Source: Hydractinia symbiolongicarpus (Eukaryota; Cnidaria; Hydrozoa; Anthoathecata; Hydractiniidae). From it: a DNA stretch of 64,000 bases. Below the pieces are notes generated by a model that was not told the origin of the DNA, did not search any database, and was given only the letters and a program-made list of their open reading frames with translations. This document shows, in pieces, positions 57,501 to 64,000 of this stretch. The position numbers and the translations under genes are program-made. The stretch is taken from the NCBI RefSeq assembly GCF_029227915.1, contig NC_079881.1, positions 17,895,501 through 17,959,500 of the forward strand, in the 5' to 3' direction. Each line of letters starts with the position of its first letter. Positions within the stretch are counted from its first letter, which is position 1.

Positions 57501-57920
57501 TAGGTGTAAGGTCCGAAGAAGAAAGTTGTTCAAGAGTAGAGTTAAAGCTGTTATATTCATAATATTTACAATTAGTAAACTGTTCATCTTCATCATCAAC
57601 ATTATTTGAAAAAGAGGTTTCAATATGAGAGTTAACGTCAGAAAAAATCTGACTTTTTTGTGCCTCAAACAGAGGTGTATTGTCACTCTGGAATGGAAAA
57701 ATTTCAGAATTACACTTTAAACACGACCATGCCTCATCTGAGTTATCCTTGGTGAGTTTTTTGAAGTCATTAGAATTAAGCAAGTTACAACTTGGGTGAA
57801 CCCAAAGTTTACAAAAATCACAGAAAATACAGTTAGAATTTGCCCTAATCAATTCACTGCATATACCACAAAAAAACTTACTAATTCTTAGTTTGCGCGT
57901 TTGAGAGGGAAGCCAAAGAA
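54586..57920 (-). CDS. LINE ORF2: PHD finger, endonuclease, reverse transcriptase
   Basis: About 1088 residues below 57852. The frame stays open to about 57920, where CGIC starts a PHD-like zinc finger (CGIC..CDFC..H..C, WSCLKC). There is no ATG upstream of the finger, so the start, or a reinitiation mode, is unresolved. An APE-type endonuclease covers about residues 115-340 (HLNTCSLPKN, GFSETRL, LMGDFNIDLL, and ISDHLPQF near 330). Reverse transcriptase covers about 570-830, with VSVIPIYKNKGSPLDPNNYR, FIDLQKAFDTVSHEILL, HGVPQGSVLGPILFLLYIND and the active site FADDTCMLY near residue 804. The C-terminal thumb region reads LRYYVPKDILLSIYHALFSS. It nicks the target DNA and copies the LINE RNA there. 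No internal stop. Confidence 0.92.
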
Positions 57921-58068
57921 CTCACATAAATTACTGCATGAGCATCAGACTAATTTTAGCACATCTTCGCCGCCATATTAGAAATCAATTATAGATCGTA
58001 CTAACAAAAAATTTTCCTAGTTGGTAATTATACTAAAAATATTAGTAAGCGTGGAGAATCGAAAAAAT

Positions 58069-58902
58069 TTATTCGGCATCAGCGTTAAAGTTGAAAGTTG
58101 GAAATAGGCCAGAAAGTTTATCAAAGTGATCTATCTTAATTTTCTGATCATTTTCTTCAACAACGATGAAGAGATTTCCATTAAAAACCCAAAAACGATT
58201 GATCATCTTCTTTGAATGAAGTCTCTTACATTTGCCCCACAGGAACTTCATGTACGGGGATAGGTTAAAATTAATAAAAATATTTCCTTTCAGACCAATT
58301 TCTCGCAATTTCTTTTTAGTTTTCGAGTTCGAATCTTTTAACTTGAATTTATTTGCATGTAAAAGGTCGCAGTTTTTTTTGTTAACGAAGCGTACAATCG
58401 TCTTCTTAGTTTCGTTTTCTCTAGCGTAAAGGCGGTGGCATGCTTCAATATCGCTTTCAGAAAATTCAACACCTATAGCCTTAGCAATCTCAATGACTTT
58501 ATCTTGAAGCTCATCTTGGTCAATAGAATTAGGTATACCACAAACCTCAACATTGTTCCGTCGGACGTACTGTTGGAGATTAATCACGTCTTTTTCCAAT
58601 TCCAGCATGAGTTTATCTTTTTCTTGATATTTCTCTTTCATTGCATCAATTTCATCTCTTAAAACTTTATTTTCAGTTCTTAGTTGTTCAACGATATCAT
58701 TTTTTTGTTGCAATAGTCCGTTTTTGAAATATTCTTTGAGGTTAGAGATCTGCTCAATAAGGAAGTCTTGTGTGATTGCCAAGTTGGATGAGGATTCTTC
58801 CGGGAGCATTTCACTTTTCGTGTTGTTGTTGGTTGTGTTGGTGGTCTTGGCTCTTACATTACTCCTTAGGTTGATACTGATGGGGCTTGTGTTGGTGGAC
58901 AT
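58069..58902 (-). CDS. LINE ORF1 RNA-binding protein
   Basis: 277 residues from ATG at 58902 (MSTNTSPISINL). The N-terminus is Asn/Thr-rich. A coiled coil covers about residues 45-110 (LRTENKVLRDEIDAMKEKYQ, ELEKDVINLQQY). Then comes an RRM-type core, with VRRNNVEVCGIPNSI, IEACHRLYAR, KKTIVRFVNKK, and the C-terminal KLREIGLKGNIFINFNLSPY. This arrangement is that of L1-like ORF1p, which trimerises and coats the element RNA. It lies about 150 bp upstream of ORF2 and is completely open. A diverged homologue is the remnant at 38880-39322. Confidence 0.88.
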   Translation of the reverse strand: MSTNTSPISINLRSNVRAKTTNTTNNNTKSEMLPEESSSNLAITQDFLIEQISNLKEYFKNGLLQQKNDIVEQLRTENKVLRDEIDAMKEKYQEKDKLMLELEKDVINLQQYVRRNNVEVCGIPNSIDQDELQDKVIEIAKAIGVEFSESDIEACHRLYARENETKKTIVRFVNKKNCDLLHANKFKLKDSNSKTKKKLREIGLKGNIFINFNLSPYMKFLWGKCKRLHSKKMINRFWVFNGNLFIVVEENDQKIKIDHFDKLSGLFPTFNFNADAE

Positions 58903-59498
58903 ATTCAAGTCTTTAGTTCTTTAAAGTTAAAATGAGTTTTTTGACACAGGCGACGCCCTTTTTTTTGCGCGGCAAAAAGACGTCTGAACAGTATGAAGGT
59001 CAGATCGGAATGTGACTAACTAGGGACCAACTAGGACCAATTTGGGTAATTTTCCCAAACCTGGGTCCCCGAATCCGTTTCGGAATGGACGGGTTGATGA
59101 CGTCATCGAAAAACCTTCAAATCCTAATATCTCTGCAACCGTTTGTCAAAAATACGCGATCCTATACATTTTCTTGATAAGCGTTTCAAGACCTATACAA
59201 TGAAGTCAGCAGGTATACAAATTTCTAAAAAAAAAATTTGGGGGGTTTGACTGGCCATTGCTGACATCAGCGAAATGTTAAAACCCTTATGTCTCATTAA
59301 CTGCTTATCAAAAAGATATGATCATATACATTTTCTTGGTCAGCGTTTTAACATCTGCATAGTACAGGCAACGAATAAACTAAATTTCGCCAAATATTTT
59401 CGTAATTGCACTCCTGACGTCGGCAAAAAATCTGAAACAACCTACTTTTCCATTGTCCTTCTGCCTAAGTGGAATTTTCCACGGGCCTTATCGACTAG

Positions 59499-59815
59499 TA
59501 TATATTATAATGCGGGCTGACTATGAGGCAAAGAAGATAACTAACAGCATAACACAGTAATACCTTTCTTAAATAATAAAAGATGCATATGTAAAATAAA
59601 TAAATAGAAATAATTGTACCACGTAGAAATCATAACAAACGCAAAAACTTTCTCTCAAGACCAACATGGAAGTGAGCGTGCACATGTTACAAGAAATTTC
59701 CCTACAATTTTTCCCCCGTCCCTTTCTAACCTCCCTGCATATAATTTGATTGTTCGTTAAAGTGCTGTTTAATTGAAATAACATTTTCCACACAAGCTAA
59801 AAAAAGCCAACTCAC
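59499..59815 (-). other. Intron sequence between Helitron end and FN2 exon
   Basis: Unremarkable AT-rich intron sequence. The Helitron insertion is 317 bp downstream of the FN2 exon donor. Confidence 0.5.
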
Positions 59816-59977
59816 ATAATTCACAGTATCCAAAAGAAGATGTGTCCTGGTCCGATCCGCACCAACTTACACTTGTATTACGAGGCGATATGACTGATTC
59901 AGTACACGCGTTAAAAGTTGTGTTGTTGTACGTGAAGGGAAATTTACAGTAATCAGGCTTTAGACTTGTCCCACCAA
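59816..59977 (-). CDS. Modular secreted protein, fibronectin type II module
   Basis: A 162-bp exon, phase 1-1, between AG at 59979-59978 (TTTTCAG) and donor GTGAGT at 59815. Sequence: VGGTSLKPDYCKFPFTYNNT, TFNACTESVISPRN, VSWCGSDQDTSSFGYCEL. Four cysteines spaced as C-x-FPF-x-Y ... C ... WC ... D ... YC are the FN2 signature. FN2 modules bind collagen-like or sugar ligands. It joins in frame to the EGF exon (codon G|TT) and to the lectin-like exon (T|CT). Confidence 0.85.
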
Positions 59978-60663
59978 CTGAAAACACTGTAATAAAAAAG
60001 ACCTCTTATAGTGTAGAACAAACAAACAAACAAAAAAATAAACAAACAAACAAAAATACGTAAATAACGTAAATAAAAAAGACGTAGTACTTGAGTTGAG
60101 AAGAATCTCTCTAAATCAACAAAAAATATGTTTAAGTAAAAGTCGTACAATCTTTTAGATTACCAAAACGTGTGAAACAAAACTGTGTTCACACTTTTTT
60201 TTCCTCCATTAAGACAATATAAAATTTACTGTTCATGAGTTTAAATTAATTATCTTGGCGACACAAAAAAAACAATGGATTTGTGCGAGAAATATTATGT
60301 TTTTTTATGTCCAATCATAGTACAATTGCTTCAAAAAACAACAACAACATAATGAGGCTCAACAATAGGGAGCGAGTGCGGATTTTGCAGGAGCATGTTA
60401 ACCTCTACCACGAACGTATCAAACAACGTAAGGATTCCAATAAAGGGGAAATTTTTACAGAAAGCGGTACTGACTGCCATAAAATTTATATTCTATTTTC
60501 CAGACTAATACAAAACTAATACGACCATACGAAAGTGTACGGTATGTTAGAGTTTAGTAATATTAATGTGTTTTATAAGATTTGTATTCTCTAATACAAA
60601 ATAGATTGCAAATATCCTATAAGGAACTTTACGGTTATTAAATTATTACGCTTGTTAAATTAT

Positions 60664-61202
60664 AGTAGAGTTGCTTATGAACTGGCTCCTTGTTAGTACA
60701 GTTGCTCATAAACTGGTTGTTGCTTGTTAGTAGAGTTGCTTATAAGCTGGTTGCTTGTTAGTAGAGTTGCTTATAAACCGGTTGCTTGTTAGTACAGTTG
60801 CTGATAAACTGGTTGCTTGTTAGTAGAGTTGTTTATGAACTGGTTGCTTGTTAGTAGAGTTGCTTTTGAACTGGTTGCTTGTTAGTAGAGTTGTTTATGA
60901 ACTGGTTGCTTGTTAGTAGAGTTGCTTTTGAACTAGTTGCTTGTTAGTACAGTTGCTTATAAACTTGTTGCTTGTTAGTACAGTTGCTTATAAACTGGTT
61001 GCTTATTAGTATAGTTGTTTATAAACTGGTTTCTTGTTAGTAGAGTTGCTTTTGAACTGGTTGCTTGTTAGTAGAGTTGCTTATTAACTGGTTGCTTGTT
61101 AGTACATTTGCTTATTAACTGGTTGCTTGTTAGAAAGAGTTGCTTAAGAACTGGATGCTTATTAGTACAGTTGTTTATTAACTGGTTTCTTGTTAGTACA
61201 GG
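60664..61202. repeat. 31-bp minisatellite, about 17 copies
   Basis: The unit is TTGCTTGTTAGTAGAGTTGC plus TTATAAACTGG. Copies vary at a few positions (GTACAG versus GTAGAG, TTATAAA versus TTTTGAA or TTATTAA) and two copies are slightly longer. The array lies in the intron between the EGF and FN2 exons of the minus-strand gene and ends in a short GTACAGGTAAAAAATACAG duplication at about 61195-61240. Confidence 0.9.
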
Positions 61203-61335
61203 TAAAAATACAGGTTAGTACAGGTAAAAAATACAGGTACTATGCGTATGTCCTAGAATTCACTTTTAATTTAAGTTCAACAAGTTTAAAACGCATAGAA
61301 TTTAAAATTTTCTAATGTATAATATTCTTTTATAC

Positions 61336-61456
61336 CTCTGCAATCTTTTTCTGCAAATTTATTCTCATGTTTGCAATGACATGTGTGAGTATTGTTTTGA
61401 TAATTTGGAACACATGTGGCATTATCTTTGCAAGGATTTGCGTCACATCCTGGATT
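61336..61456 (-). CDS. Modular secreted protein, EGF-like module
   Basis: A 121-bp exon after TTTTTAG (AG at 61458-61457), ending TGCAGAG|GTATAA at 61336. It reads NPGCDANPCKDNATCVPN, NNTHTCHCKHENKFAEKDCR. Six cysteines in the order C..C....C.......C.C......C define an EGF domain. It enters in phase 0, matching the preceding exon donor, and leaves in phase 1. A second AG four to six bases further (CCAG|GATGTG) would change the entry phase and is therefore less likely. Confidence 0.83.
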
Positions 61457-61916
61457 CTAAAAATAAACACTTTTTCTGATAAATAACTGCAGAAAAGAGG
61501 TAAATTAGGTATCAATGCCGCAAAACAAAAATGTGTGTCCGGGGACTTTATAATTTAAACGAACAACATGACTTATTAGAAATTACTTGTACTGTTAAGA
61601 TTGATGTGCACTCAAAAGCAAAACAGATTGGAGCGAAACAGAACAAGAAAAATAGATCAATTTTATTGACTATTTACTAATTATTGTTATTTATTTGTTT
61701 AATTTTGCCATTCTTGTCTGCCAAAAAAAGTTGAAACGATTTCAATTTTTATTTGGTTAGAAACAGAAAAGCCAATCAGATTTCAGAAATCACAATTGTC
61801 TGTTCCGATCCAATTCAATTTGTTTTTAAGTGGAAGTCATGCTCAAAGAATGAATGCACTGTTTACCGCAGTCCTGCAATGGTAAACGTCCGTTCTAAAA
61901 ACATAGCAAGCTTAAC

Positions 61917-62241
61917 CTTTAATGATATATGAATCCAATCTTTTCTGTCCTCTAGTAAAGATTTATTTGAATAAAAATTTTCCGCCATCAGATGACATTC
62001 AAAGCTCTTGCTTCCATCATTGACGCTCATATTTCCTGCGTTTATTGAATAACATGTCTCGTTTAGCATGCATTTCTTTAAACAAGATCTTGTGTTCTTT
62101 ACCGTGGTTTTCAACAATGGGTTTTTCACATTGAGAATCTGATCGAAAGCTGTTTCACCACCAAAGTAACGTCGAATCGTACCGTCTGGATTCGTTTTAT
62201 TTCGACAGAGGTACTTTGTGCAATGTTCGGCAGAAATGCAA
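61917..62241 (-). CDS. Modular secreted protein, PAN/apple-like N-terminal module
   Basis: A 325-bp exon from acceptor TTCTTCAG (AG at 62243-62242) to donor AAG|GTTAAG (61916). It reads CISAEHCTKYLCRNKTN, then SCLKKCMLNETCYSINA, FECHLMAENFYSNKSLLED, WIHISLK. 'SC...C....C.S.N.........C.L........L....W.H' is the PAN/apple pattern frequent at the N-terminus of cnidarian secreted and membrane proteins. It begins in phase 2, so at least one upstream exon with the start codon and signal peptide is missing. None was convincingly found between 62243 and the window end. Confidence 0.78.
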
Positions 62242-62243
62242 CT

Positions 62244-62726
62244 GAAGAATAAATAACTTCAAGTTTAAGTGTTATCACAACCCGCTTTAGGCTTTTCTTA
62301 CTTATATGGATTGATAGCGAGGTTATATCTACGTAGATTAATTTTTGCAATTTTGCATAAAGTTACTATCTCCGGGGACAAGTCTACATGAAATATTCCG
62401 GATTTGTCTACGTCTTTCAGTCAATTTTATACTAAATTACATACTATTGCTGCATTTTTCAAAGAATTCAAGTCTAAAAACAGTAAATATGACCGAACTA
62501 GAAAAGTTATTGCAAAACTATAAACGAAGTAGATATGCAGTAGTTTCACAGTCTCCAACATCATACGTAGTTGTTGATAGGGAATGGATATGTTGTAACC
62601 CGATTGCGATTTTGATCCAAGTAGGCTAAATGATGTACTTGGGTTAAACTAGCTCTTAAATGCCTACTTGGTTCGTACGGCGAGTTTTTTTTTGCGAGTT
62701 GTGTTGCCTCGTGGTGGTATACCAAT
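62244..62726. other. Spacer between the modular gene and the integrase remnant
   Basis: No exon recognised for the minus-strand gene. A plus-strand ORF of 46 codons starts at ATG 62489 (MTELEKLLQNYKRSRYAVV) and may be chance. CCAAGTAGG (62618) and CCTACTTGG (about 62662) form an inverted pair. The same CCTACTTGG recurs at the window end, perhaps marking transposon termini. Confidence 0.35.
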
Positions 62727-63960
62727 ATGGCGACTGTGGAGGTGCTTGAAGAGCATAGACAACGTTTTTATCAGTGGTTAAATGGCACTTAAACAAATAC
62801 ATGTTTGATTGGTAAGGAAGATATTGATAGTATCAAAGTTTATTTACAATCAAAAAGCAATGGTGGTGATGTGAATATCCCAGTAAATCTAAAAAAGGAT
62901 TAAAACAAACGCTTTTACTTTGGCTAATTTTCCAAGTGAGGAAAACTGTTTATTTGTGGTGGAGAAGTCCAAGAAAAAAGATTTGATTAACGTGAAGGTA
63001 GTTATTTTTCTATAATTTTTATTTTTGTAGGCGAGACTCTTTTAAACAATTTTCTTCATGTAAAAGTGTTATTGAGATCTAGAATCACGTTGTTGATATT
63101 CGGTGTTTGAAACGTGTCGAAGGAAGATATATTCGATCTTTTACATCGTGTCCACTACACACAAACAAAGCACTCCGGATATATGAACACTTTTAACATG
63201 GTAAATGCTTTAACAGTCTTTCTATATTATTGTACATTATCCAGAAGTTATGCGCACAGAAGTTATCTTTAATATATAGTTTAAATTTCAGGTAATTCAT
63301 AAATAAATTAGAACATTTTTTACTTTTCAGCTCAAACAAGAGTACTCAAACGTCTCACGGTCAGCAGTTAAGGAGTTCGTAAAACTGTGCAAAACATGTC
63401 GATTAAAGCATCGTCAAACAGTGGTTGCTCCTCTTCAACCCATAATATCAAAGGGATTCCTAGAGAGAAAGCAGGTACCACATCTACTACTACTCGCATT
63501 TTGATGAAAGTTAACGGTTTGTTAGAAACTAATCATAGAATAATTTTATCATCAGGTTGATTTAATAGATATGACTACTACTGCTGATCGCGAGTATAAA
63601 TGAATCGGTCATGTGGTTGATCACTTTTCAAATTATGACATTCTTTTTCCTTTGTACAAAAAAGAAGCATCAGAGGTTGCTCTGAATTTGGTAACAAAGG
63701 TTTTTAGCTACTTTGGTTTACCACACATTATCCATTCTGACCGTGAAAGGGAATTTGTAAACGAAGTGAAAAGAAAAGTTGTGAACGAGTGGCCTGGTGA
63801 ATGCAAATTAGTAAATGGAAAAGCAAGATCTCCATGGGTCCAAGGCCTTGTAGAAAAAACAAATGCTTGTGTATAAGACATGATTGCAGCAAAGCAAACA
63901 GATGCACAAAGTAATGAATGGGTTGATTGGTTGCCAGAAATACAATGTAAGTTGATTTGT
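62727..63960 (+). pseudogene. Ginger/KRBA2-type integrase gene, multi-exon, with stops
   Basis: From ATG 62727: MATVEVLEEHRQRFYQWLNG, an in-frame stop, then TCLIGKEDIDSIKVYLQSKS, and after a shift FTLANFPSEENCLFVVEKSK. Further segments: SKEDIFDLLHRVHYTQTKHS (about 63118), LKQEYSNVSRSAVKEFVKLC and KTCRLKHRQT (63331, zinc-binding end), then VDLIDM (first catalytic Asp), HVVDHFSNYDILFPLYKK, LPHIIHSDREREF (second Asp) and SPWVQGLVEKTN (Glu). Intron-like gaps with GT..AG borders separate the blocks, and at least two stops fall in the integrase core (near 63600 and 63874). It resembles the KRBA2/Ginger integrase family and is broken. It may continue past the window end. Confidence 0.75.
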
Positions 63961-64000
63961 AATTAAGATACAACTTGGTTTATCTAAGTTCCTACTTGGT

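Larger units (their letters stand above)
54409..59016 (-). mobile_element. Full-length CR1/L2-type LINE with both ORFs open
   Basis: A 4.6-kb element inserted in a Helitron with a 7-bp duplication TAACTAG (54402-54408 and 59017-59023). On the minus strand it has a 5' region of about 110 bp, ORF1 (58902-58069), a spacer of about 150 bp, ORF2 (from about 57920 to 54586), a 3' UTR of about 170 bp and an (ACT)n tail (TAGTAGTAGTA on the plus strand at 54409). Full length, with an exact duplication and no frame break in either ORF. This is the best candidate in the window for a recently active retrotransposon. Confidence 0.92.
54149..59498 (+). mobile_element. Short-form Helitron split by a LINE insertion
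   Basis: The 5' part starts near GATAATAATACGC (54158) with the usual GTGTGTCTGTCTG tract. The interior follows Helitron 4 in reverse. At 54408 it is interrupted by the LINE and resumes at 59017 (TAACTAGGGACC). It ends with the hairpin AGTGGAATTTTCCACG, then GGCCTTATCGACTAG at 59498, then T. The damaged first bases (AGACGATAATAA) suggest that the 5' TC end was altered when it was joined to the preceding element. Confidence 0.8.

Noticed and set aside
60283-60519. 78-codon plus-strand ORF in an intron of the modular gene
   Set aside because: The segment MRLNNRERVRILQEHVNLYH looks mildly protein-like, but there is no extension, no splice support and no known family.
60664-61202. Possible CRISPR-like array
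   Set aside because: The 31-bp units are contiguous with no spacers, in eukaryotic intron sequence. It is a minisatellite.
61450-61456. Alternative 3' splice site CCAG|GATGTG for the EGF exon
   Set aside because: It would enter in phase 1, which conflicts with the phase-0 donor of the PAN exon. TTTTTAG at 61457 fits better.
62345-62629. Plus-strand ORF ending QVG before 62630
   Set aside because: The ATG-started part is only 46 codons, with no homology, and it overlaps a repeat-like CCAAGTAGG end. Not called as a gene.

Overview
The window looks like animal nuclear DNA, most likely from a cnidarian (perhaps a medusozoan or hydrozoan). It is AT-rich, exons are small and separated by introns with GT..AG borders, and the repeat families are ones common in cnidarian genomes: BEL, DIRS, CR1/L2-type LINEs, PIF/Harbinger with a MADF partner, Mutator/Kolobok-like transposases, Helitrons and HIRAN-like proteins. 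The species cannot be fixed from sequence alone. There is no operon, rRNA cluster or CRISPR array.

Layout. 366-11325 is a three-deep nest. A pogo/Tigger DNA transposon (TA target duplication) has lost its DDE core, where an antisense HIRAN-like ORF now sits. It was entered by a BEL retrotransposon (1960-11216; 196-bp LTRs differing at one base; 5-bp duplication CCTTT). The BEL leader was then entered by a PIF/Harbinger element (7757-10869; TAA duplication) that keeps both its transposase and a two-MADF-domain protein. 11360-12700 is a degenerate array related to a Helitron interior further right. 12922-13293 (minus) is a small single-exon gene for a secreted or membrane protein. 15474-15804 holds tandem mini-Helitrons, 17455-19237 a broken Mutator/Kolobok-like transposase, 20222-20951 a MITE with TTAA duplication, and 22150-25130 a decayed DIRS-type element. 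From 25.8 to 42 kb the sequence is mostly MITEs and remnants: a Harbinger fragment, a cnidarian secreted-protein pseudogene, a tRNA-like sequence, a decayed LINE and a candidate small secreted protein. 42992-47739 is a head-to-tail chain of four Helitrons with CTAG|TC junctions or their remnants.

The main host gene runs on the minus strand from 62241 down to 48399. Six exons encode PAN/apple-like, EGF, fibronectin type II, cysteine-rich lectin-like and PA14 modules. All five exon junctions agree in phase over about 14 kb, so this is a modular extracellular protein. Its first exon (signal peptide) was not found. One intron of about 9 kb holds two plus-strand Helitrons, and inside the second lies an apparently full-length LINE (54409-59016) with both ORFs open. 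Another intron contains a 31-bp minisatellite. At the right edge (62727 to the end) is a multi-exon, stop-containing integrase-like gene of the Ginger/KRBA2 type.

Together the region is a transposon-rich neighbourhood around one modular secreted-protein gene and one or two small secreted-protein genes. Several mobile elements look recent, judged by near-identical LTRs, clean target duplications and open frames.
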